A stretch of DNA of 64,000 nucleotides from Yoonia sp034652275. Its GTDB lineage: Bacteria > Pseudomonadota > Alphaproteobacteria > Rhodobacterales > Rhodobacteraceae. Below, in pieces: positions 45,258 through 53,418 of this stretch (position 1 is the stretch's first letter; every line of letters begins with the position of its first letter). Where the stretch lies: assembly GCF_034652275.1 (NCBI RefSeq), contig NZ_JAXIWG010000001.1, positions 1,178,001-1,242,000 of the forward strand. The letters run 5' to 3'. Below the pieces are notes generated by a model that saw only the letters and a program-made list of their open reading frames with translations, was not told the DNA's origin and did no database searches. The position numbers and the translations under genes were made by a program.

Positions 45258-46097
45258 TCACAGACCGTTGACGTTGAACACGCAGGCGTCGGTGATCAAT
45301 TCGGGCGGCGTCTGGCACAGCCCTTTGGCGACCTGCCATGCCGCAAGCACTTTGGGCACATAATCCATTGTCTCGGCGAAAGGCGGCACGCCTTCATAGC
45401 GTTGCACATTGCCTTCGCCGGCATTGTAGCCAGCCAACACCAACACAGGATCATTGCCGAAACGGTCCAGAAGCCATGCCAGATACGCCACGCCACCTTT
45501 GATGTTCTGGCCGGGGTTCATGCTGTCACTGACACCAAAGCGGGCCGCCGTCGCGGGCATCAGCTGCATCAGACCTTGGGCGCCCGCGCTGCTGACGGCC
45601 TCGGTGCGGCCCGAGCTTTCGATGGCGATGATCGCCAACACCAAGGCGGGCGACACGTTGGTGCCGACAGTTTCGCGCAGGATGTGCAGACCATGTGCAG
45701 AGGCGATATCTTGCAAGGATTGCAGGCGTGGTGCGGGGATACCCTGCCCCGCGGGGGGATTGTTGATCCGGTTGATCGCCAGTTCCAGCCGCGCAGGGCT
45801 TGAATCAGTCAATGACGACGGGACGGTTTCCCAGAACCAGCCGAACCCCGATCTGGCACGGGGCGGGGCAACTGCGGCGGCAGATACAGGTTCGGGGCGC
45901 GGTTCAGCATAGACCGGCGCGCGACGGGGCGCATTGGGATCAATCTGGACGTTGATACGCCCGGTCGTCTGGCCGGAGGCCGGCACGCCGACTCGCTTGA
46001 AAGTGAAATCGGGTTGCAGGCGTTCCACCTGCGCGGCGACAGCGGTAGCGCAAAAAAACGCGACTGCGGCCGCAAAGGCCACTTTGTTGTGATCCAT
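45258..46097 (-). CDS. lytic transglycosylase (SLT domain)
   Basis: This 279-residue protein has a cleavable signal peptide (MDHNKVAFAAAVAFFCATAV then AAQ) and a Pro/Ala-rich linker. The C-terminal SLT domain has catalytic Glu160 in AIIAIESSGRTEAVSSAGAQ, then GLMQLMPATAARFGV and LAGYNAGEGNV. It cuts glycan strands of peptidoglycan, leaving 1,6-anhydro ends. It is divergent from flp1, so it may open the wall for the Tad apparatus; this link is inferred from position only. Confidence 0.9.
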   Translation of the reverse strand: MDHNKVAFAAAVAFFCATAVAAQVERLQPDFTFKRVGVPASGQTTGRINVQIDPNAPRRAPVYAEPRPEPVSAAAVAPPRARSGFGWFWETVPSSLTDSSPARLELAINRINNPPAGQGIPAPRLQSLQDIASAHGLHILRETVGTNVSPALVLAIIAIESSGRTEAVSSAGAQGLMQLMPATAARFGVSDSMNPGQNIKGGVAYLAWLLDRFGNDPVLVLAGYNAGEGNVQRYEGVPPFAETMDYVPKVLAAWQVAKGLCQTPPELITDACVFNVNGL

Positions 46098-46445
46098 GGA
46101 CTGCCCTGCTCGAGGTTCTTGTTAATCCAAAGATGGCAGAATCCGTCGCTGACGCCATAGATTTGCGAACAATCCCGAATTTTTCCATTTGATTGCGGGC
46201 TTTTAGGCAACGCGTCAGCGTGAATATGAATATTTGTTCATACTTTCTTTTATTATAAATCAATAACTTAGCTCTGTTTTTCGCCGCCGGACGCTGCAAA
46301 ACAGAAAAAACGCCGATCTTGTCAAATTCCCGCCCCAATTCGCCAGCAAGAAGGGGCCATCCAAGACGGAACGGGCAGCCACGGGTTGTCACAGACCCCG
46401 GCGAGGAACGGCTTGAACATCAACGATACCCTAGGAGAGATACCA
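46098..46445. promoter_or_regulatory. 348-bp divergent region upstream of slt and flp1
   Basis: The gap contains no gene. Its middle (46215-46290) is markedly AT-rich against the high-GC background. An inverted repeat TATGAA / TTCATA, spaced by six bases, sits at 46225-46242 and could be an operator. AGGAGAG at 46432-46438 is the flp1 ribosome site. I could not place convincing -35 and -10 boxes. Confidence 0.5.
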
Positions 46446-46628
46446 ATGCTTAACTTCATCAAAAATTTCCGCAACGACGAAGACGGTGCCGTCACCGTTG
46501 ACTTCGTGGTTCTGACCGCAGCAATCGTTCTGCTGGGTCTGGCTGTCGGTGCAGCGATCCAGTCCGGCGCACGCGGCCTGGCGAACAACATCGAAGACGC
46601 GCTGCAGGCGGTCGAAGTTACCCCATAA
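46446..46628 (+). CDS. flp1: Flp-type pilin, major candidate
   Basis: This 60-residue Flp pilin has a 14-residue leader ending in Gly, then AVTVDFVVLTAAIVLLGLAV, the hydrophobic N-terminal helix of mature pilin. The alphaproteobacterial form has Val-Asp-Phe instead of the Glu-Tyr of classic Flp. TadV/CpaA at 56.8 kb should cleave after the Gly. The AGGAGAG eight bases before 46446 is one of the best ribosome sites in the window, and a strong hairpin follows, both in line with an abundant product. Confidence 0.92.
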   Translation: MLNFIKNFRNDEDGAVTVDFVVLTAAIVLLGLAVGAAIQSGARGLANNIEDALQAVEVTP

Positions 46629-46656
46629 GACGCTTCTGGCGCTTATGACATGATTT

Positions 46657-46682
46657 TGCTGCGCCATAGTCTTGGCGCAGCA
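46657..46682 (+). other. strong hairpin after flp1
   Basis: TGCTGCGCCA and TGGCGCAGCA are exact complements around six bases, 28 bases after the flp1 stop. There is no T run, so it probably protects the pilin mRNA 3' end or slows transcription into flp2. Confidence 0.6.
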
Positions 46683-46743
46683 TCACTATATAGACAGCGA
46701 TCCTGCCGGTCCTGTTTTCATGTTTGGTACGAAAGTCAGCCAG

Positions 46744-46947
46744 ATGACATCAGTCGCACTCCGCTTTTGCAGCCAGTTGCTCTCGTTTCACGCGGATGAG
46801 CAGGGCGCGATCACAGTCGATTTCGTCGTTTTGACATCGGCCATTACACTTTTGGGCGTTGCGGTCGTGGGCGCCTTCAGCGGTGAAACAGTCCGCATCG
46901 CGAACGAGACATCAGATTTCGTGGCGAGCCAGCAGGTCGTACCCTAG
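46744..46947 (+). CDS. second Flp-type pilin or pseudopilin
   Basis: This protein has EQGAITVDFVVLTSAITLLG followed by VAVVGAFSGETVRIANETSD, the same core as flp1 but with a longer leader and a different tail (VASQQVVP). I chose the ATG at 46744 (67 residues); an ATG at 46720 adds eight residues and neither has a strong ribosome site. It may be a minor pilin of the same fibre. A terminator follows at 47026. Confidence 0.78.
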   Translation: MTSVALRFCSQLLSFHADEQGAITVDFVVLTSAITLLGVAVVGAFSGETVRIANETSDFVASQQVVP

Positions 46948-47025
46948 ACACGTCGGCGACAAGAATGGCGTGCAAACCACAGTAGCACACCGCCACCGCA
47001 TATTGATTTGATACGTGCCAAGAAT

Positions 47026-47048
47026 GCTGCCCGCAGAGGCAGCTTTTG
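47026..47048 (+). terminator. terminator-like hairpin after the second pilin
   Basis: GCTGCC and GGCAGC pair around a six-base loop, followed by TTTT. It lies about 80 bp after the pilin stop and 168 bp before cpaB. The stem is short, so it may act as an attenuator. Confidence 0.5.
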
Positions 47049-47215
47049 CATGACGCACACGCAATTCGTTGATGCCACGCCCCGCGCGCCTTGTGACGCA
47101 GGTGCATCACGGTTTCCGCCAGAGGTGACAATCTGGCCGTGTTGTGATTGTATTTGGTAACCTCCTTGATCTATGGATGCGTGGAAAATCAGATAGACCA
47201 GTCGAGGAAAAGAGA

Positions 47216-48049
47216 ATGCGCGCAGTTTTTGGTCTAGTACTTCTTGTTGGAATGGGACTGGCGGGTTTTGCCGTTTATATGGTCAACCAGTACATGGGCA
47301 CGCAGACCGCACAGCTTGAACGGGCGCGTCAGATCGCGGCCTCGGCCCTCGCAACTGTCGATGTCTATGCTGCGGCGCGCCCCATCACCTACGGCGAACA
47401 GCTGACTATCGATGACGTTCGCATCATCAAATACCCGCGCGATTTCCTGCCCGCTGGCACCTTTGCCACAGAGGCAGATCTGTTTCCGCTGGGCCCGCAG
47501 GCGCCGCGCGTCGTGGTGCTGCCAATGGTGGCAAACGAGGTCGTCATTTCAAACAAGGTGTCCGAAGCGGGCGCCAGCCGTGGCCTGACCGCATTGGTCG
47601 AACCGGGCATGCGTGCTTTCCCTGTTGAAGGGCGGGTTGCGGCCGGTTTTGGCATCTTGCGGCCGGACGACCGCATCGACGTTTACTGGACCGGTCGCCT
47701 GCGCGACGGCCGCGAGGTCACGAACCTGATCAAATCCGGCGTCCAGATCATCGCCGTCCTTGGCGACGGCGAGGCGCGCGGCGGCCCGCAAAGCGTTGTG
47801 TTGCAGGTCTCGCCTGAGGATGTCGCTTTGCTGACGCAGGCACAAAACAGCGGGCGGCTGAGCCTAGCACTTGTCGGCGCTGGCGATATCACCGAGACAG
47901 GTCCGGTGACGATCGACAATTCTGCCCTGACCGGTGAGCAGGATATCGTGATCGAAGAAGCTCCCGTGGTCGAGGAAGCACGCCGTTGTTTTGTCACCCA
48001 GCGCAGCGGAACAGAGAGCGTTCAGGTCGAGATCGAATGCTCGAACTGA
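47216..48049 (+). CDS. cpaB: Flp pilus assembly protein CpaB/RcpC
   Basis: This 277-residue protein has an N-terminal membrane anchor (VFGLVLLVGMGLAGFAVYMV) and a SAF domain (VYAAARPITYGEQLTIDDVR). It is a periplasmic-facing Tad component thought to work with the secretin and to bind peptidoglycan. GAGGAAAAGAGA before 47216 sets the start. The following 318 bp contain a terminator and a possible new promoter. Confidence 0.93.
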   Translation: MRAVFGLVLLVGMGLAGFAVYMVNQYMGTQTAQLERARQIAASALATVDVYAAARPITYGEQLTIDDVRIIKYPRDFLPAGTFATEADLFPLGPQAPRVVVLPMVANEVVISNKVSEAGASRGLTALVEPGMRAFPVEGRVAAGFGILRPDDRIDVYWTGRLRDGREVTNLIKSGVQIIAVLGDGEARGGPQSVVLQVSPEDVALLTQAQNSGRLSLALVGAGDITETGPVTIDNSALTGEQDIVIEEAPVVEEARRCFVTQRSGTESVQVEIECSN

Positions 48050-48082
48050 GCAACTGAAATCTGAGGTTGCAAGAAATATGTG

Positions 48083-48119
48083 CCGGCGAAGAGGCCTCTC
48101 TTCGCCGGTATTTTGTTTT
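48083..48119 (+). terminator. rho-independent terminator inside the tad locus, after cpaB
   Basis: CCGGCGAAGAG and CTCTTCGCCGG are exact 11-base complements around four bases, followed by TATTTTGTTTT. This is a textbook terminator, 33 bp after cpaB, so cpaC and later genes need their own promoter or read-through. Confidence 0.9.
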
Positions 48120-48255
48120 CCGGGTTATCCCGCATATTGACGGAAACGTCGCAAATCATACCTCGGACGCCCATATATAGACATAAACGCTGGATTAACG
48201 AACCGCCGCGAAACCGGGGGATATTGGCAAGTGTTGCGCGATCTCCACATTCGGT

Positions 48256-48284
48256 TTGACCTCCAACGCATTGATTATTGCAAT
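48256..48284 (+). promoter_or_regulatory. candidate promoter before cpaC
   Basis: TTGACC (48256-48261) is followed after 17 bases by TGCAAT (48279-48284), four of six matches to TATAAT. It lies between the cpaB terminator and cpaC, where a promoter is expected. No other feature was seen in 48120-48367. Confidence 0.35.
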
Positions 48285-48367
48285 AAATGCTAGCGTGACG
48301 CATGGTCCCCGCATCAAGGGCATCAAGACCCATTTCAATGAGGCGTGATCGGAGAGGCAGGTCACTT

Positions 48368-49798
48368 ATGAATTATGACAGATTTCTAAAAGCCGTACTG
48401 ACGGGTCTGACGTTGTCGATGACAGCGGCAGCACCGGCTGTGGCACAGGATGGGACTTTGCGCGTTTTGCGCGGGGCCGCATCCAGCGCCCTGGAGGTCC
48501 CCATGAACCGGGCCGTCGTCGTCGAAAGCGACGTCCCTTTTACCGAGCTGTCGATCGCCAACCCTGGCATCGCTGACATCTCGTCCTTGTCCGACCGCAC
48601 GATCTATGTGCTGGGCAAGGAACCGGGCCGCACCACGCTGACCCTTCTGGGTGCAGACGGGCGGCTGATCACGAACGTTGAGGTGCATGTCTCGCCTGAC
48701 ATGGCCGAGTTCAAGGAACGCCTGACGCAGATCCTGCCCGGCGAGAATATCGAAGTGCGTACTGCCAACGACGGGATCGTGCTGTCGGGCACGGTCAGTT
48801 CCACCGCACGTCTGGATCGCGCGCTTGATCTTGCACAGCGGTATGCCCCTGACCGGGTGTCGAACCTGATGTCGGTCGGTGGCACCCAGCAGGTCATGCT
48901 CAAGGTCCGGTTTGCAGAAATGCAGCGCTCGGTCAGCAAGGCGCTGTCGTCGTCACTGGCGCTGAGCGGCCCATCGCTCCAGAACAACCGGTCGATTCGC
49001 GGTGGCACGAACACGAGCGTCGGGAATGGCGGGATCGGTGGTGCGCTCAACAACGCCGTGCCGACGATCAACGCCAACAACGGCGCGTTCCTGTTCGGCT
49101 TTGACGCTGGCGGCGTCGAAGTCGGTCTCTTGCTGGAGGCGCTCGAATCGCGCGGTGTCGTGCGGTCCCTCGCAGAGCCGAACCTGACCGCGCTAAGCGG
49201 GCAGCAGGCGACGTTCCTTGCGGGCGGTGAATACCCCGTCCCTGTGGCCAACGACGAAGGCAGCATCACGGTCGAATTCAAACCATTCGGCGTTGAACTG
49301 AACTTTACCCCACGCGTGGTTGATGGTGACATCATCAACCTTGAACTGCTAGCGGCGGTGTCGTCGATCGACCCATCGAACAGCTTTTCGGCCAACGGTT
49401 TCGAGATCGCGGCCTTCAGCCGCCGTGAAACATCGACCACGGTGGAAATGCGCGACGGTGAAAGCTTTGCGATCGCAGGGCTTTTGTCGGATGACTTTAC
49501 CGACCTGAGCGGTCAGGTGCCGTGGATCGGGGACGTGCCGATCCTGGGTGCCCTGTTCCGCAGCGCGGAATATGCCCGCCGTCAGACCGAACTGGTCATC
49601 ATCGTCACCCCGCATCTGGTATCCCCGACGCGCGGTCAGGCACTTGCCCTGCCAACCGATCGGGTGCGGCCGCCGACCGAGCAGGACCTGTTCCTTTTCG
49701 GGCGGGTTGCAGCCAGCAACGCACCGACCCGCGGTGGCGCGGGTGAAGTAGCACGGCAGGACTTTGTCGGGTCCTACGGCTATGTCATGGATGAATGA
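48368..49798 (+). CDS. cpaC: Tad pilus outer-membrane secretin CpaC/RcpA
   Basis: This 476-residue protein has a signal peptide ending AVAQDG, an N-terminal pilus-assembly domain (NRAVVVESDVPFTELSIANP), a BON-like region (EVRTANDGIVLSGTVSSTAR) and a secretin domain (EPNLTALSGQQATFLAGGEY, then VEFKPFGVELNFTPRVVDGD). It forms the outer-membrane pore through which the pilus leaves. The start at 48368 follows GGAGAGGCAGG. The OmpA-like gene follows after 15 bases. Confidence 0.95.
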   Translation: MNYDRFLKAVLTGLTLSMTAAAPAVAQDGTLRVLRGAASSALEVPMNRAVVVESDVPFTELSIANPGIADISSLSDRTIYVLGKEPGRTTLTLLGADGRLITNVEVHVSPDMAEFKERLTQILPGENIEVRTANDGIVLSGTVSSTARLDRALDLAQRYAPDRVSNLMSVGGTQQVMLKVRFAEMQRSVSKALSSSLALSGPSLQNNRSIRGGTNTSVGNGGIGGALNNAVPTINANNGAFLFGFDAGGVEVGLLLEALESRGVVRSLAEPNLTALSGQQATFLAGGEYPVPVANDEGSITVEFKPFGVELNFTPRVVDGDIINLELLAAVSSIDPSNSFSANGFEIAAFSRRETSTTVEMRDGESFAIAGLLSDDFTDLSGQVPWIGDVPILGALFRSAEYARRQTELVIIVTPHLVSPTRGQALALPTDRVRPPTEQDLFLFGRVAASNAPTRGGAGEVARQDFVGSYGYVMDE

Positions 49799-49813
49799 TT
49801 GGAGCGCGAGACA

Positions 49814-50473
49814 ATGAAACCCTATCTGACAACTGCGCTTGTCGCAGCTACACTGTCCGCCTGCGGTCCATCCGACCCGACTTTCTCGTCCTTCTTCTCG
49901 GAAGCGGGCGCAGAGATCGATCAGGGTGATTTCGGCAATGCCACGGCAAACAATGCCGCCGTGCAGTCGGGCTCGCAGCAAGACTATACGATCAATCTGG
50001 CGCGCCGCTTCAATACGGACGTCGATGCGATGGTGAACTTTGAATTCGATTCGGCGGTGCTGGACGCGCAGGCTCAGGCCACTTTGCGCCAGCAGGCCGA
50101 TTGGATCCGCCAGTTCCCCGAAGTGCGTTTCAAGGTATTCGGCCACACCGATCTTGTCGGTTCGGCCGAATACAACCGCAACCTTGGACTGCGCCGTGCG
50201 CAGGCTGTCGTTGCATACCTGACCACGCAGGGCATCAGCCGCGACCGGCTCGAAGCTGTCGTGTCTTTTGGCCAGACGCAACCGCTGATCCCGACGCCGG
50301 AACCCGAACGCCGGAACCGGCGCACGGTCACCGAAGTGTCGGGCTTTGTCGAAACGAGCCCGATGCTGCTGAACGGCAAATACGCGCAAGTCATCTTCCG
50401 CGAGTATATCGTCAGTGCCGTCCCACAAACCACCGTGGATCAAGGGGCGATTGCGACAGGCACAGGCGGGTAA
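49814..50473 (+). CDS. OmpA-domain lipoprotein of the tad locus
   Basis: This 219-residue protein has a lipoprotein signal with lipobox LSAC (TTALVAATLSACG) and an OmpA C-terminal domain: VNFEFDSAVLDAQAQATLRQ, then FGHTDLVGSAEYNRNLGLRR and QPLIPTPEPERRNRR. It should sit in the outer membrane and bind peptidoglycan. It takes the position held by CpaD/RcpB in other tad loci and may anchor the secretin to the wall. A hairpin follows and cpaE is 239 bp further on. Confidence 0.88.
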   Translation: MKPYLTTALVAATLSACGPSDPTFSSFFSEAGAEIDQGDFGNATANNAAVQSGSQQDYTINLARRFNTDVDAMVNFEFDSAVLDAQAQATLRQQADWIRQFPEVRFKVFGHTDLVGSAEYNRNLGLRRAQAVVAYLTTQGISRDRLEAVVSFGQTQPLIPTPEPERRNRRTVTEVSGFVETSPMLLNGKYAQVIFREYIVSAVPQTTVDQGAIATGTGG

Positions 50474-50487
50474 GCTTGAGCGAACCA

Positions 50488-50521
50488 GTTTACGCCGGCT
50501 GCGCTGGCGTAAACACTCTTT
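50488..50521 (+). terminator. hairpin after the OmpA-like gene
   Basis: GTTTACGCC and GGCGTAAAC are exact nine-base complements around nine bases, followed by ACTCTTTCG. The T content after the stem is weak, so it may be an attenuator rather than a full terminator. The rest of 50522-50712 shows no gene; it should contain the cpaE leader. Confidence 0.5.
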
Positions 50522-50712
50522 CGTATTTGACAAGATCGTCGCAAAATTTCGCACAATCACGACGTTTTGGTCCAATTCTCGACATGATTTCCCCCCACAT
50601 TTGTAGATAGCGATGATAAAGTCGCGACAGTCGCCCTCTCGACGGCAAGTTGCTGGGGGCGATTGATCCACGCCGTAGGGAAATCTGCCAGAAATAACCG
50701 AGGACGAACACT

Positions 50713-51957
50713 ATGAGCACCAGCCCGGTCGTTCAACACGACCCACCACCGATCGTGGCCTGTACGATCAGTCGCGATGTGCAGATCTTCGATCTGTTGA
50801 TCGAGGATATGGAATCGGCGCTTGGTGACTCGTGGGGCGACCTGAGTTTCGACGATGCCGCAGCCTTTTTGGCCCAACCCGAGGCACGCGGCCTGCAATT
50901 CGTGACAATCGCGATGGATGCGCAGGACGAAGACAATCTCGGCACCGTGTCCGAGATCATCGCTGCTGCCAAGGCCGCACGGATCAAGGTGATCCTGATC
51001 GCCGAAGACCTCACGCCCGCTGCGCTGCACAAGCTGCTGCGCGAAGGCGGCGACGAATTCGTCCCCTACCCTTTGCCAGAAAACGAACTCGCCCGCGCGA
51101 TCGAACGGGTTCTGACCATCGACGATTCCGTGCAAGCGGCGGGCAACAACGCAAAGTTCAAGGCCACGGGTGACAAATCCGGCGTTGTGATTCCGATCCA
51201 CGGTCTGGCCGGGGGTACGGGTGCAACCATGATGGCTGTGAACCTTGCTTGGGAGCTGGCTAACATCGACCCCAAGGACCCACCCAAGGTCTGCCTGATC
51301 GATCTGGATTTCCAGTTCGGAACGGCCTCCACCTATCTTGACCTGCCACGCCGCGAATCGGTTCTGGAGATGCTGACCGATACCGCCGCGATGGATGCGG
51401 AAAGCTTCATGCAGGCGATGCTGACCTATGGCGACAAGCTGCATGTGCTGACCTCGCCCACGGATATGATTCCGCTCGACATGATCTCGTCGGCCGACAT
51501 CACCCGCGTGATCGAGATGGCACGGATGAACTTCGACTATGTCGTGATCGACATGCCATCAACGATGGTCGAATGGTCGCAGACTGTGTTGGAAGCAGCC
51601 CATGTCTATTTCGCGATGATCGAGCTGGAGATGCGCTCGGCCCAGAATACGCTGCGTCTGAAACGGGCGCTGCAATCCGAAGATCTGCCGTTCGAAAAGA
51701 TCCGCTTCATTCTGAACCGCGCCCCCGGCTTTACCGACCTGAACGGCAAAAGCAGGGTCAAACGACTGGCAGAAAGTCTTGGCATCTCGATCGAGGTGCT
51801 GATGCCCGACGGCGGCAAAGTCGTCATGCAAAGCGCCGACCACGGCACACCGCTGGCCGAAAGCAATGCGAAGAATCCACTGCGCAAAGAAATCATGAAA
51901 CTTGCGAAGTCGGTGCACGAGGTCAATGTGGCCGCGACCGCCGACGCCAGAGCATAA
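50713..51957 (+). CDS. cpaE: Tad pilus localisation ATPase CpaE/TadZ
   Basis: This 414-residue protein has an N-terminal receiver-like domain without evident phospho-Asp chemistry (about 15-135, VILIAEDLTPAALHKLLREG) and a MinD/ParA-type ATPase domain. The loop is GLAGGTGAT at 164-172 in place of the deviant Walker A KGGxGKT. Switch regions LIDLDFQFGTAS and YVVIDMPSTM are intact. TadZ places the Tad machine at the cell pole. It starts a cpaE-cpaF-tadB-tadC block with short gaps. Confidence 0.93.
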   Translation: MSTSPVVQHDPPPIVACTISRDVQIFDLLIEDMESALGDSWGDLSFDDAAAFLAQPEARGLQFVTIAMDAQDEDNLGTVSEIIAAAKAARIKVILIAEDLTPAALHKLLREGGDEFVPYPLPENELARAIERVLTIDDSVQAAGNNAKFKATGDKSGVVIPIHGLAGGTGATMMAVNLAWELANIDPKDPPKVCLIDLDFQFGTASTYLDLPRRESVLEMLTDTAAMDAESFMQAMLTYGDKLHVLTSPTDMIPLDMISSADITRVIEMARMNFDYVVIDMPSTMVEWSQTVLEAAHVYFAMIELEMRSAQNTLRLKRALQSEDLPFEKIRFILNRAPGFTDLNGKSRVKRLAESLGISIEVLMPDGGKVVMQSADHGTPLAESNAKNPLRKEIMKLAKSVHEVNVAATADARA

Positions 51958-51967
51958 GAGGCGATCC

Positions 51968-53413
51968 ATGTTTTCAAAGTACAAAAAGCCAACTGTTCCT
52001 CTTGCCGGTGCCGCGCCGGTCACAGGGCCACGCGCCGTCGCTACAGCCCCAAAAGCTGATGACGCCCGCCAGTCGCTGATGAAGAACATGCCGTCGCGCA
52101 GACCGGCCGAGGCCGGGCCTGCCGACAAGGACAAGCGCCGCAAGGACCGTTTGCAGGAACTCAAGCTTGATCTGCACAAGTCGCTTTTGGAAAACCTGAA
52201 CCTTGCCGCGCTTGAAACCGCGACCGAACAGGAACTGCGCACCGAAATCAACGCGATCGCCAACGAAACCTTGGAAGAAATGGGCGTCGTGCTTAGCCGC
52301 GAGGAACGCCAGACACTGAGTCAGGACCTGTTTTTCGAGGTGACGGGCCTTGGCCCGCTGGAAACGCTGCTCAAGGATGACACGGTCAACGATATTCTGG
52401 TCAACGGCCCGCAGCAGATTTTCGTGGAACGCAACGGTAAGCTGGAACTGACCGAAGTCACATTCAAAGACGAACGCCACCTTTTGCGCATCATCGACAA
52501 GATCGTGTCCGCCGTGGGCCGCCGCGTCGATGAAAGTAACCCCTATGTCGACGCGCGTCTTGCCGACGGGTCGCGTTTCAACGCGATGGTGCCGCCGATT
52601 GCAGTGGACGGATCGCTGGTGTCGATTCGTAAATTCAAGAAAGACAAGCTCGGGATCGAGGATCTGGTCCGCTTTGGCGCCTTTACCGAGGAAATGGCCG
52701 CCTATCTGCAGGCCGCCGTGTCCACCCGTCTGAACATCATCGTGTCAGGCGGTACAGGTTCGGGGAAAACGACGACGCTGAACGCGCTGTCCGGCTTCAT
52801 CGACGATGCCGAACGTATCCTGACGATCGAAGATACTGCCGAACTCCAGCTGCAACAGACCCACGTGGGCCGGATGGAAAGCCGCCCGCCCAACGTCGAA
52901 GGCAAAGGCGGCGTTTCGCAGCGCGACTGTCTGAAAAACGCCCTGCGGATGCGCCCTGACCGGATTATCGTCGGGGAAACCCGTGGCGAGGAAGTCATCG
53001 ACATGTTGCAGGCCATGAACACCGGCCACGACGGATCGATGACGACGATCCACGCCAACTCTGCCCGCGACGGTGTCAGCCGTCTCGAGAACATGATCGC
53101 GATGGCCGGGATCGAGATGCCGATCAAGGCGATGCGCAGCCAGATCGCCTCGGCTGTGAACCTGATCGTGCAGGCATCGCGTCTGCAGGATGGTTCGCGC
53201 CGCATGACCTCGATCACGGAAATCACCGGCATGGAAGGCGATGTGATCTCGATGCAGGAAATCTTCCGCTATCAGCGTGTCGGCCTGACCCCCGACAACA
53301 AGATCATCGGCCATTTCACCGCAACAGGCGTGCGGAGCCACTTTTCCGAACGCTTCAAGCTGTGGGGCTACGATCTGCCACCAGCGATCTTTGAACCCAT
53401 GGTCGCGGAGTAA
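51968..53413 (+). CDS. cpaF: Tad pilus motor ATPase CpaF/TadA
   Basis: This 481-residue secretion ATPase powers pilin assembly. A basic, Pro-rich N-terminal tail is followed by a helical domain and the RecA-like core: Walker A GGTGSGKT at about 261-268, LTIEDTAELQL (Asp box), MRPDRIIVGETRGEE (Walker B) and TGHDGSMTTIHANS (His box). TadA of the family can drive both extension and retraction. It lies ten bp after cpaE and six bp before tadB. Confidence 0.96.
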   Translation: MFSKYKKPTVPLAGAAPVTGPRAVATAPKADDARQSLMKNMPSRRPAEAGPADKDKRRKDRLQELKLDLHKSLLENLNLAALETATEQELRTEINAIANETLEEMGVVLSREERQTLSQDLFFEVTGLGPLETLLKDDTVNDILVNGPQQIFVERNGKLELTEVTFKDERHLLRIIDKIVSAVGRRVDESNPYVDARLADGSRFNAMVPPIAVDGSLVSIRKFKKDKLGIEDLVRFGAFTEEMAAYLQAAVSTRLNIIVSGGTGSGKTTTLNALSGFIDDAERILTIEDTAELQLQQTHVGRMESRPPNVEGKGGVSQRDCLKNALRMRPDRIIVGETRGEEVIDMLQAMNTGHDGSMTTIHANSARDGVSRLENMIAMAGIEMPIKAMRSQIASAVNLIVQASRLQDGSRRMTSITEITGMEGDVISMQEIFRYQRVGLTPDNKIIGHFTATGVRSHFSERFKLWGYDLPPAIFEPMVAE

Positions 53414-53418
53414 GCCCG

